This document shows, piece by piece, positions 1 through 10,167 of a stretch of DNA of 64,000 bases (position 1 is its first letter; every line of letters starts with the position of its first letter). Origin of the DNA: Datura wrightii (taxonomy: Eukaryota > Streptophyta > Magnoliopsida > Solanales > Solanaceae). The notes beneath the pieces are model-generated. The model did not search any database. It was not told the origin of the DNA and saw nothing but the letters and a program-made list of their open reading frames with translations. Position numbers and translations under genes: made by a program. The stretch spans positions 31,478,001-31,542,000 of the forward strand of contig JASDFA010000027.1 in assembly GCA_035772735.1 (NCBI GenBank), in the 5' to 3' direction.

Positions 1-579
1 GTGACTCCCTGTCAGCGGTTGAGTATTCAGCTCCAGTCATCCAGATGCTGAATTTTAGAGGTGTAGTTCAGTTTCTTTTGTTGTATATAGTACGGGTAGG
101 TCGGGGCCCTGTCCCGACCAGTTCTATTACTATTCCTAGAGGCTTGCAGTCTGTAAATATTCCCTGTGGTCAGTTGAGCCGGTCGTGTGAGGCCGTGCAG
201 TTGTTTCGTTATCAGTATTCCCGCTTTCTTATGTTGGCCGTGTGGGGCCATAGTTTGTCAGTAGTGGTGACCTTGCCGGTCACGTAGCTTTTCAGTATGT
301 TATGTTTGAACTATAGATAACTAGACAGCATGGTGGCCTTGTCAGCCCGCATAGGTTTCCCTGAATTACTATGTTTCTGGTCAGCTGCTAGTGCAGGTAC
401 AGAAGGCTATAGGCCAATAGGCCGGGGGCTGTATTTACAGCCGTTATATAGCCCTTTGTTTCCAGAAATGTGAGTTAGAGCCAGCCAGGCGCCAGATGCG
501 CCCAGGCTTAACAGTGCAGCAGGTCAAGTCCTAGTAGGGCACCAGGTGCCAGTCATACCCCCCAAGGTGGGGTGTAACA
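1..579 (+). repeat. Element A 5' LTR, 3' part
   Basis: This is near-identical to 7836-8414 and ends in ...GTGTAACA directly before the primer site. Only the last quarter or so of the roughly 2.57-kb LTR is in the window; the TATA region and hairpin array of this copy lie upstream. Short frames here, for example on the minus strand at 27-251, recur in the 3' LTR and are not genes. Confidence 0.93.
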
Positions 580-583
580 AACT

Positions 584-595
584 TGGTATCAGAGC
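584..595 (+). other. Primer binding site, initiator tRNA-Met (element A)
   Basis: TGGTATCAGAGC lies 4 nt after the LTR end and complements the 3' end of plant initiator tRNA-Met. This is the usual minus-strand primer of Tekay and related chromoviruses. Confidence 0.93.
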
Positions 596-792
596 AGGTC
601 GTATCTCAGGGAGTCTGCAGGCCGCGCTAAGTAGAGACCTGTCCATGGATGTGTTGTGTACCACATACTATGGGTAGGAGGCTGCAAGGCATGATAGGAT
701 GGTTGTCTTTCATTCTGATTCAGTTGTGCTATAGAGCGGTACAGTATAGGGTTGAGTCCCTAAGAGCTTACCATATTCTTTGGTTACAGATA
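596..792 (+). other. Element A leader between primer site and gag start
   Basis: This untranslated leader has an upstream ATG at 649 in frame with gag. I place the gag start at 793 (MSDQQ...). In the related element B the stretch before the matching ATG is not in the gag frame, which argues that 649-792 is non-coding. Confidence 0.55.
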
Positions 793-2352
793 ATGTCAGA
801 CCAGCAACATCCTACCACAGGTCGGAGCTTAGACATTGCAGCAGGGGAGGGCACCAGCAGGATGCCTCCCCCTCATTTGGAGACAGCCCGATCAGAGGGC
901 CCTACAGAGGCTTCATCCCAGCCTCCTCAGCAGTCTCCACCACGTCAGGAGCCATTTGGGGCGACAGTACCTTCAGCAGTCCCTATACCGACACCTTCCG
1001 ACCAGGAGGTTAGGAGTGCTGTAGTTATGATAGCACAGATGATGGCTGCTCAGCGTCAGCTAGTGCCATCCACAGTTGCAGAATCGTCAGGAGGGCCCGG
1101 TAGTTTGAGGGTCCGAGAGTTCTTAGCCCTGAATCCCCCACAGTTCACAGGCACGGACCGAACAGAGGACCCTCAGGATTTTCTGGATCAGATGCAGAGA
1201 ATCTTCAGGGTTATGCATGCTACGCCTACTGAATCAGTTGAATTAGCAGCATTCCGGTTACGAGATATTGCGGTATTATGGTATGAAAGCTGGGAGAGTT
1301 CCCGAGGGAGAGATGTTTCCCCTCCCACCTGGTCCAGCTTTTCGGGAGCCTTTCTAGATCATTATTTGCCGCGGGAGATCCGACAGGCCCGGGTAGATCA
1401 GTTCCTACATCTAGAGCAGGGGGCCATGAGTGTTCGGGAATATTCCTTGCGGTTTGACTCTTTGGCTCGATATGCACCAGCCTTCGTGGATACCATGGCA
1501 TCCAGAGTGCACCATTTTATTATGGGGTTGAACCCAGAATATGTCGATACTTGTATCACGGCCACAGTGCGAGAGGACATGGATATTTCCCGAATCCAGG
1601 CATTTGCCCAGAATATTGAGGGCATCAGACAGCGGCATCGGGAGATTAGAAGGGTCAATCAGGAGCAGCGTCGCCGGGATAGGCCAGCTGAGTTACAGAG
1701 AGAGGCCCGGGGAGGACCCAGGCCACGATTGTCAGACAGGCCGCCCAGGCCCCCAACTCCACCGCAGTCACAGGGAGGTAGATTCAGTCGTAGAGGGCAG
1801 TCAGAGGCTGGTAGAGGTTCGCAGACGACAGACTCACCATTACAGAGGAGGGCGGAGCAGAGTAGGTATACCCTACCACTTTGCCCCATATGCAGTCGAC
1901 GCCATTCTGGAGCGTGCAGGTATGGTTCCACCGCATGCTATATTTGTGGCCAAGAAGGCCATTTGATGAGAGATTGCCCAGCCAAAGGTCGTGAGGACCG
2001 GGACATACAGGATAGGGCATCAGCAGGATCGCGAGTTACAGCATCCCCGACTAGGCGCAGGCCCTCAGTTTCAGCAGGCAAGGGTCGGGGCAGATCAGGG
2101 GCCTCCAGTACAGGTGCGGGTCCAAGCCGCACATATGCCTTACCAGGGAGGCAAGATTCAGAGGCATCGCCTGATGTTGTGACAGGTATGCTAACTATCT
2201 GCTCACACCCTGCTTATGTGCTAATTGATCCAGGGTCTACCTTGTCCTATATTACTCCATTTGTGGCACGGAAGTTTAGTATTGTACCAGAATCATTACA
2301 GCAGCCCTTCCTAGTATCTACGCCTGTTGGTGACTCTATCAGAGCTAGCTGA
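793..2352 (+). pseudogene. gag: Element A gag, zinc knuckle and start of protease
   Basis: This encodes the capsid/nucleocapsid part of the polyprotein, which packages element RNA into particles, and the start of the aspartic protease. The capsid core covers about 1100-1620. A basic Arg/Pro-rich linker follows. A CX2CX4HX4C zinc knuckle lies at 1935-1977. The protease active-site motif DPGST starts near 2227. TGA at 2350-2352 interrupts the frame; B has Arg at the aligned position and the same frame simply continues after it. The stop falls inside the protease, so no pol would be made without suppression. Start chosen at 793, see the leader entry. Confidence 0.9.
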
Positions 2353-4071
2353 ATTTACCGCGGATGTACAGTAGAGGTTGCTGATCGTCAGACCACAGTA
2401 GATCTGGTCGAGTTAGAAATGATAGACTTCGATGCCATAATGGGTATGGATTGGTTAGTACCATGTTTTGCTAATGTTGAATGTTGGACCAAAACGGTCC
2501 GATTCCACTTCCCGGGGGAGGCAGTACGGGAGTGGAAGGGCAGCACCGCGATGCCAAAAGGTAGGTTTATTTCCTACCTTCAGGCGAGAAAGTTGATATC
2601 TAAGGGGTGTATTTATCATCTGGTCAGAGTTCAGGATGTCCAAGCAGAATCTCCGACACTCCAATCTGTCCCAGTGGTAAATGAATTCCCAGATGTATTT
2701 CCTGATGAGTTACCTGGTATTCCCCCAGAAAGGGAAATAGACTTTGCTATTGACTTGCTACCAGGCACTCAGCCAATATCAATACCTCCTTATCATATGG
2801 CTCCTGCAGAACTCAGAGAATTAAAGGAGCATTTGAAAGACTTGTTAGATAAAGGTTTTATCAGGCCGAGTACTTCCCCGTGGGGTGCGCCAGTCTTGTT
2901 TGTGAGGAAGAAAGATGGCTCGCTCCGAATGTGCATAGATTATCGGCAGCTAAACAAGGTTACAGTAAAGAACAAGTATCCGCTTCCCAGAATTGATGAC
3001 CTATTTGATCAGCTACAGGGAGCCAGATACTTTTCTAAGATCGACTTGCGGTCCGGATATCACCAGGTCCGAGTACGTGAGAGAGATATTTCTAAGACAG
3101 CATTCAGGACCCGATATGGACATTTTGAATTTCTGGTTATGTCCTTCGGGCTAACGAACGCCCCAGCAGTCTTTATAGACCTGATGAACAGTATTTTCAG
3201 ACCTTTCCTGGACTTGTTCGTGATAGTATTTATTGATGACATTCTGGTGTATTCTCGCTCTGAAGCAGATCACCGGACTCATTTGCGGACAGTGCTCCAG
3301 ATTCTCAGGGACCGCCAGTTGTATGCTAAGTTTTCGAAATGTGAATTCTGGCTTAACTCAGTAGCCTTTTTAGGGAATATTGTCTCAGACGCTGGTATAC
3401 AGGTAGACAAGCAGAAGATAGAAGCAGTTAAGTCATGGCCTAGGCCTACCACCCCGACTGAAGTTCGTAGCTTTCTGGGGTTGGCAGGATACTATCGGAG
3501 GTTCGTTGAGGGATTCTCAACCATTGCAGCACCTTTAACCAAATTGACACAGAAGGCAGCGAAGTTCCAGTGGACGGAGGCATGCGAGCAGAGTTTCCAG
3601 GAACTGAAAGACAGATTAACCTCCGCCCCAGTATTAGCACTGCCGGAAGGCACAGAAGGGTATTCAGTTTATTGTGACGCGTCAGGTATCGGGTTGGGTT
3701 GTGTGTTGATGCAGCATGGTAGAGTAATTGCATATGCTTCCAGACAGTTGAAGAAGCACGAAAAGAATTACCCCACCCATGATCTAGAATTGGCCGCAGT
3801 AATTCATGCCTTGAAGATGTGGAGGCATTACCTGTACGGCGTCCATGTTGATATATATACAGATCATAAGAGCTTGCAGTACATTTTTACTCAGAGGGAG
3901 TTAAATCTGCGGCAACGTCGCTGGTTAGAATTGTTGAAGGATTATGATGTGAACATCCTGTACCATCCGGGAAAAGCCAATGTTGTGGCAGACGCCCTGA
4001 GCCGTAAGTCAATGGGGAGTTTGGCGTACTTGCGACCCGAGAAAAAGAAATTAGCTAAAGAAATTCATTAG
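2353..4071 (+). pseudogene. pol: Element A protease tail, reverse transcriptase and RNase H
   Basis: Same frame as gag. A DFDAIMGMDWL segment near 2430 closes the protease region. RT covers about 2760-3330 with the catalytic FIDD motif at 3229-3240 (equivalent of YxDD) and the usual MSFGLTNAP stretch just before it. Ty3-type RNase H follows, with the first catalytic Asp in YCDASG near 3676 and TDHKSL near 3860. A TAG at 4069-4071 replaces the Gln seen in B (EIHQLA). RT and RNase H motifs look intact, so damage is limited to stops. Confidence 0.93.
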
Positions 4072-5787
4072 TTAGCTGGGCTAGCCGTTCGAGTAATGGA
4101 AACAGAAAATAATGGGGCTGTAATTCAGAATTCTGCAGTGTCATCGTTGGCTACAGAGGTAAGAGAACGACAGTACGAGGATCCCGATTTAGTCCAGCTC
4201 AGAGATAGAGTTCAGAAGGGTAAGGAGCCAGATTTTTAGATAACCGAGAATGGTGTGCTACGCTATAAGGGACGCCTTTGTGTCCCGAACGTCTCAGGCC
4301 TTCGTGGGCAGATTATGCACGAGGTACATTACGCTCGCTATTCCCTTCATCCAGGGGCGACGAAAATGTACCACGACATCAGAGACATCTACTGGTGGCC
4401 AGGTATGAAAACTGAGGTAGCTGAATTTGTATCTAGATGTGCTAATTGTCAACAGGTGAAAGCAGAGCACCAGAAACCGGGTGGTTTGACGCAAGAGATA
4501 ATGATACCTACGTGGAAATGGGAAGCAATAAATATGGATTTTGTAACAGGGTTACCCCGTACTAGACGCAGAAATGATTCCATTTGGGTAATAGTTGATA
4601 GGCTGACAAAATCAGCTCATTTCCTGCCAGTAAGGGCTACTTTCTCAGCTGAGGATTATGCCGAATTGTATATCAGAGAAATAGTTAGATTGCATGGAGT
4701 GCCGGCACCTATCATTTCAGACAGAGGGGCACAGTTTACAGGTAGGTTCTGGCAGTCATTTTAGAAAGGTCTGGGGACGCAGATTAATTTGAGCACAACA
4801 TTTCATCCTCAGACAGACGGGCAGGCTGAACGTACAATTCAGACGCACGAAGATATGCTACAAGCGTGTGTGTTAGATTTTGGAGGTAGCTGGGATGAAC
4901 ATCTTTCGTTAATCGAATTTGCTTATAATAACAGCTACCATTCAGCTATTCAGATGGCGCCTTTCGAGGCATTGTACGGGCGAAAATGTAGATCACCGGT
5001 GGGCTGGTTTGAAATAGGGGAGTCAGCATTAATTGGCCTAGACATTGTTCGGCAGTCCGAGGAAAAGATAAAGCTTATCCGAGAACGTTTACTGACCGCT
5101 CAGAGCCGCCAGAAGTCATACGCAGATAGGCGACGCAGAAATCTAGAATTTTCGGTAGACGACTGGGTATATCTGAAAGTGTCCCCGATGAAAGGGGTAA
5201 TGAGGTTTGGCAAGAAAGGCAAGCTTAGCCCAAGATTCATTGGGCCGTATCAGATTCGGCGAAGAATAGGCCGCGTGGCATACGAGTTAAACTTGCCTCC
5301 AGAGTTAGCGTCGGTTCATCCAGTATTCCATGTTTCTATGCTAAGGAAGTTCGTAGTGGACCCTTCTACAGTAGTTCCAGTTCAGGATGTTCAGATCACA
5401 GAAGAATTAGCCTACGAAGAGGTTCCCGTAGCCATCTTAGATAGACAGATTCGCAGGCTGAGAACTAAAGATGTTGCGTCTGTCAAAGTATTATGGCGTA
5501 ACAAAAATCGGGAGGAAATGACGTGGGAGGCTGAAGAAGATATGAAAATCAGATACCCTCACCTATTTCAGGCCTATTCAGACGACAGGTATGTCCGTAT
5601 CATTACCTATACAGTATCTTACGATTGTATGTTTGTAAATGATAAAGAAGAAGTGATATTTAGTTGTCCAGTGAATCTTAGAATATTGTGTGCAGTGCCT
5701 GTGTTGGACTTTTCTGCATTTCAGGTTTTTTTTTGCGATAGTCCATATTACAAGGGAAACTCTGCCAAAATTTTTCTAGAAAAGTAA
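4072..5787 (+). pseudogene. pol: Element A integrase with chromodomain-like tail
   Basis: Continues the same frame after TAG at 4069. Two more TAG codons lie near 4238 and at 4762-4764; both are Gln in B. The HHCC zinc domain spans about 4318-4460. The catalytic core has Asp in NMDFV near 4535, Asp in ISDRGAQF near 4720 and Glu in GQAERTIQ near 4825. A GPY/F-type module lies near 5220-5350 (FIGPYQI, VHPVFHVSML). The chromodomain-like segment at about 5416-5580 (VKVLWRN, MTWEAEEDM) is thought in this lineage to guide integration to heterochromatin. The frame runs about 70 residues past YPHLFQA, whereas B stops right after the aligned point. Confidence 0.92.
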
Positions 5788-5815
5788 AGCAAGCAGTCCT
5801 CTAGATAATAGTGTA

Positions 5816-5849
5816 CATTCGAGGACGAATGTTCTTAAAGGGGGGAGAA
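5816..5849 (+). other. Stem-loop and polypurine tract of element A
   Basis: A perfect 6-bp stem (CATTCG/CGAATG) with loop AGGA occupies 5816-5831. The purine tract AAAGGGGGGAGAA lies at 5837-5849, directly before the 3' LTR. The tract primes plus-strand DNA synthesis. The hairpin is shared with B and D. Confidence 0.85.
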
Positions 5850-5993
5850 TGTTATACCCCGTAGAATTCCCGGCACGTAGATGACCTATTCCCACGTTGG
5901 TCAAGCATATTTGAAGGCCATACGTGTTGGATAAAGGCCCGAGAAAAGATCGGATGAGAAGCCCGTCGAACCATCGCGGAAGGAGCCGAGGCA

Positions 5994-6084
5994 GAGCCCC
6001 TCCGCGATGGCAGCGTGTCACGGAGGAGAGGCCTCCGCGATGGCTCCGTGACACGTTGGCCTTGTCCAGGCCCAAGTATATAAG
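5994..6084 (+). promoter_or_regulatory. Element A LTR promoter: CpG-rich palindromic module plus TATA box
   Basis: Two copies of a motif around CCTCCGCGATGGC and CCGTGACACG lie just upstream of TATATAAG at 6077-6084. The same arrangement, module then TATA box, is seen in B and in the Athila-like D LTRs. TATA box assignment rests on motif and position only. Confidence 0.7.
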
Positions 6085-7213
6085 CCCCCACTTCGGTTTA
6101 AAATCATTTCATCACTTAATAATTTCCAGAAACCGCAGTGAACAGAGGGAAAACGAAGGAAAATTATAAATTATCATCCGATTACGCTGCCAAACGCTGC
6201 CCAAACTCAAATTAATCCTAGATACCAAGGTATTTAGCAGCAGAGAGCATTTCTACGGAATTAGTTTCGCGAAATACGGCCGACGAATCGGCGAGCCACC
6301 GAACTAAAGTAAGTAGAATTGCTCTAAATTAATGTCTATGTGTTCCTAGCTGAGAAGTGAATACTTCTCCCTTCTGGGCCGCTGAAAAATAGCGAGTTTT
6401 TGACCGTCTTTCGATAAGCCTAAGTTTAGGCTATAAATTAAATCGAAAGTAACGTCGCTCTTTACAATAACATTGTACTTAGTATTGATTGACGTATTTA
6501 TGAATGCAGTTGGGAGAAAATAGTTGAAGTACCGGCCGAGCCTCGTCCGACGGACGAATATTAAAAGATAAGGTATGTAAAGTTAGTTTCCTCGGCAAGT
6601 TAAGAAATATTGAGACAGCATGGTAATTTACAGACCAGTAGAATGTTCAGAAGTTGATTATTGTTTTATTACGAATATTGGTGCAATATGAGAAACTTAG
6701 GGTTGTAATGTGTACGAGACCTATCAGTATGATATAGATTCTGACGTAAGTGATTAAGATTGCCCAGTATATTCAGTATGTGAGGTAATATGCCATGTTA
6801 TGATGTTGTTGTGTTTAGCTGAAACCTCGCGAAGTAGTACCGTATTCGTGAGGCATTCCAGACATAGAATAGTAACTAAATATGGTTTAGAAAGCATGTT
6901 AGAAGTAGGAAAACATGTTAATACAGAAACTCAGTAAACAGTATAGCTTCCAGCAGAAACACCTTCTGGTATAACCTTTGCCCCAGTACAGTTTGACAGG
7001 AGGCTATATTCATATTTATACTTACCTGTCTCAGCATGTATCAGACACTTATAGATTGCTATTATTAGCTCAGTATGTGATTTATATGATACCTTACACC
7101 TGTTAGCCTTAGCTTATGAGATACACAGACAGCATGACTAGTTGAGACCGTTGTATTGATTGGGGTTGGATTACCTAGCATCCCTGACCGCCCAGGGTTA
7201 ATAGCTGTATCGA

Positions 7214-7411
7214 CTCGTCCGCCAGAGGACGAGGATACGTCACTCTACGGAGTGATATGCCGTCCCACAAGGGGACGAAGATGGGATGCCAGTATCCCCA
7301 TATTGTGCCTTGGTCGGCCCTTATACATCCCCGTCGAGCGGGTACGCCTGGGGTGTTGATTTGGAGTCCTTCGGACTCAGATACAGTTATAGTCAGGGGC
7401 TCAGCGAGCCC
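7214..7411 (+). other. Array of seven small stem-loops in the element A LTR
   Basis: Successive inverted repeats: CTCGTCC/GGACGAG (7214-7233), CACTC-TACG-GAGTG (7241-7254), CGTCCC/GGGACG (7261-7277), GGGAT/ATCCC (7283-7298), CCCG/CGGG (7330-7342, inside a wider CCCC/GGGG pairing), GAGTCC-TTC-GGACTC (7364-7378) and GGGCTC-AGC-GAGCCC (7397-7411). The array lies about 1.1 kb downstream of the TATA box, so it should be in the RNA leader made from the 5' LTR. It recurs in S1 and in both B LTRs with stems kept. Confidence 0.75.
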
Positions 7412-8414
7412 AAGTGCATACCCAGGGACCGGCAGGATGCTTACAGCCACTGTAGGAGATGGGATGACCGGGGTAGGGGCATAGATTCTGTGTTGATTGT
7501 ACCTCCCGGCTTATGGGGGCCGGGTAAGGTTGTGTATGCCATGTTATGTTATGTATGTTGTGCTATGTTATATTAGACATGAGTAGATTAGTAGTAGGAC
7601 GATACGTCTCCAGATATGACATCTATTCCTCCCCGTATGATTGAGAACAGGTACGACTTACATCTTCAAACAGATAATCTGGTTCTTCTTATTTCAGTTT
7701 CGTCAGTTATGTTATTGATTTCAGATATCTTTTTTTCAGTCTTTGCTTTACATACTCAGTACCAGCGGTACTGACGCCCGGTGGGGCGCTGCATTACTTG
7801 CCTGTAGGTACTCTTAGACGAGCAGGCGATTCTACGTGACTCCCTGTCAGCGGTTGAGTATTCAGCTGCAGTCATCCGGAGGCTGAATTTCAGAGGTGTA
7901 GTTCAGTTTCTTTTGTTGTATATAGTACGGGTAGGTCGGGGCCCTGTCCCGACCAGTTCTATTACTATTCCTAGAGGCTTGCAGTCTGTAAATATTCCCT
8001 GTGGTCAGTTGAGCCGGTCGTGTGAGGCCGTGCAGTTGTTTCGTTATCAGTATTCCCGCGTTCTTATGTTGGCCGTGTGGGGCCATAGTTTGTCAGTAGT
8101 GGTGACCTTGCCGGTCACGTAGCTTTTCAGTATGTTATGTTTGAGCTATAGATAACTAGACAGCATGGTGGCCTTGTCGGCCCGCATAGGTTTCCCTGAA
8201 TTACTATGTTTCTGGTCAGCTGCTAGTGCAGGTACAGAAGGCTATAGGCCAATAGGCCGGGGGCTGTATTTACAGCCGTTATATAGCCCTTTGTTTCCAG
8301 AAATGTGAGTTAGAGCCAGCCAGGCGCCAGATGCGCCCAGGCTTAACAGTCCAGCAGGTCAGGTCCTAGTAGGGCACCAGGTGCCAGTCATACCCCCCAA
8401 GGCGGGGTGTGACA

Positions 8415-10106
8415 CAAAAACCCTCCCATAGTTTCTCTATTAGTTTAGCCCTGAGTTTTTGAATACGCAGAAATTATATGTCATTATTCATTAATTCCAT
8501 ATAAAATGATATCCTTGCTTATTATTGATATGATCTCCATCAATTCTTACTTGAATTGTTGATGTTCTTGCCAAGTAAATTTAAGCCCTAAATTTTCGAG
8601 TAAAGATTATTTGCGTATTAAATTCCATCTAGTGAATAAAGTACGTCTTGGGCTGAATTTCGTAGTGATTCTTATTATTTATGTGTAGCAAATATTCCAT
8701 TGATAAGAATGATTTTAACCTTGTCGTATGAGAATTCATTAATTCTTGAAATTTTTCCATATTATGGGATTCCTATATTGTTGGAATGAGTTGGGTTCTC
8801 CATTAGCTTCTTAGTAGTTCAGTTCAGTTTGAACATAGAACCTCTTCAGAACTATTCAGAACTTGTCAGCTGATCAGTTTGACACCTTTTCCTGAGCTGT
8901 GAATGGTGCCTCCCAGTTATCAGAATCAGATTTAGAATTCAGTTACTGGTCCATTTAGGTAGTCATGACATTTTAGCTTTATAGCTCTAACTAGCCTCAG
9001 GACCCCAATTCAGATTACAGTTTATTCTTAGAAGGTTACGACACTTCTAGATAAGCAGCTCTGACCAGTCTAGATCCTAGTTTCAGAATCTGGTCTGACA
9101 AAGACTTTCAGAATACTTTCAGTTATATGTCCCTAACTAGTCTTGGACCCCAGTTTCGAGCTATCAACCTAGTAGTTCAATTTAGGTTTTCTAGTGGGAG
9201 TAGGACTTAGCACTGAGCGGGTCGGGGTTCCAGTGCACCTAGGTTCCTAGAACTACGTTGCCAGCATAGGTTACAGTATTACTTGGCCTTATTAGCCCCA
9301 GACTTTTGAGATCACCTAGTTCATGCCTTTATACCCTGAAAAGGTATATTGGGCCTTACCGGTGGGATGTATACATCGGACTCCACTTCTAGCTCACGTG
9401 GTTATATGTCGGTTATAGACTCTCCCACTAGTCAGTCTAGTCTAGTCTAGAGTAAACAACTCAGTTTAGTTCCAGTTGTACTAGTTTAGCTCAGTTCAGT
9501 ATAGTATCTTAGACTTAGAATATTTAGACTTAGGGCATGTCTTTGACCATCATTCAGGGTCAACTTGACCATTTTAGGTTACATCAGTAGTTCAGTTTAG
9601 CTTATTTGTTGGTCATTGCATGTCATTTCAGTTCAGACTTTGTATTTTAGTTATGCTTCCACCCCACTTACTCAGTACATTCAAAGTACTGACGCATACT
9701 TTTATGTTGTATTGTATCATGATATAGCTGAAGGTTCCCAGACTTAGCAGCGTTAGTTGCCCCGATCCAGATCCTCCTCAACTGTAGTTGAAGTGTGAGT
9801 CCTCATCATTTGAGGGCCTCATTTTATTTTCTTTCATTTAGATTACAGTTTTAATTTAGACTTAGAGTTAGTTGGGGGCTTGTACCAGCAACTCATCAGT
9901 TAGAAGGCTTTTCGACTACAGATGTTCAGATTCATGTTTTAAGTATTATCTTAAATTTCATAAAAATGTCTTTATGTTATTACTTCAAATTCTGTTGTGC
10001 ATGTTTTACTCAGAATAACAGTGTATGATAGACCAGGGGTTGACTTGGGGTTACTTGTGACTTCAAGTACCGTGTTATGTCCAGTGTGTAGGCTCGGGGC
10101 ATGACA
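8415..10106 (+). mobile_element. F: C-type LTR fragment (host of element A)
   Basis: This matches the last two thirds of the C LTRs (about 52785-54445), including the CAGTAC/GTACTG hairpin near 9671 and the end ...GGGGCATGACA. No tRNA-Met primer site follows, so it is a 3' LTR or a solo LTR. Element A cut it at a point equivalent to about 52785; the remainder would lie left of the window. CAAAA at 8415-8419 is the possible right copy of A's TSD, not checkable here. Confidence 0.85.
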
Positions 10107-10167
10107 ATAGTACAAGGAGCCTTGAGAGGCCCCAAGTCGACCAATGGCATAAGCATACGTCTAACTA
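10107..10167. other. Unassigned 61-bp spacer between F and E
   Basis: This is the only stretch in the window that I cannot assign to an element. It is too short for a gene. AACTA at 10163-10167 would be the left TSD of E; the right copy is beyond the window. Confidence 0.5.

Larger units (their letters stand above)
1..8414 (+). mobile_element. Element A: Tekay-type Ty3/gypsy chromovirus, 5' end cut by the window
   Basis: Order on the plus strand is partial 5' LTR, tRNA-Met primer site, one long gag-pol frame, polypurine tract and complete 3' LTR. Protease, RT, RNase H, integrase and a chromodomain-like tail come in Ty3/gypsy order. The visible 579 bp of the 5' LTR differ from the end of the 3' LTR at about eleven positions by eye, so insertion is fairly recent. 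The sequence right of 8414 resumes inside a C-type LTR, so A inserted into F. Its left TSD lies outside the window. Confidence 0.95.
5850..8414 (+). repeat. Element A complete 3' LTR
   Basis: Begins TGTTATACCCC and ends TGTGACA; about 2565 bp. It holds, in order, a CpG-rich palindromic module (5994-6058), a TATA box (6077-6084), a long transcribed region with a run of stem-loops (7214-7411, more at about 7505-7525 and 7759-7793), and the terminal part shared with 1-579. The short frames inside overlap hairpins and are not supported as genes. Confidence 0.95.

Noticed and set aside
27..287. Open frames on both strands in the A LTR end
   Set aside because: They recur in the other LTR copies, overlap each other on opposite strands and have no domain; LTR sequence explains them.
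649..792. N-terminal extension of A gag from ATG 649
   Set aside because: The matching stretch in B is out of frame with gag, so it is more likely leader sequence.
7156..7576. Frames of 67-96 codons across the LTR hairpin array (also 12539-12798, 20277-20520, 38699-39045)
   Set aside because: They coincide with the inverted repeats, differ in frame and length between copies and show no protein similarity beyond the LTR identity.
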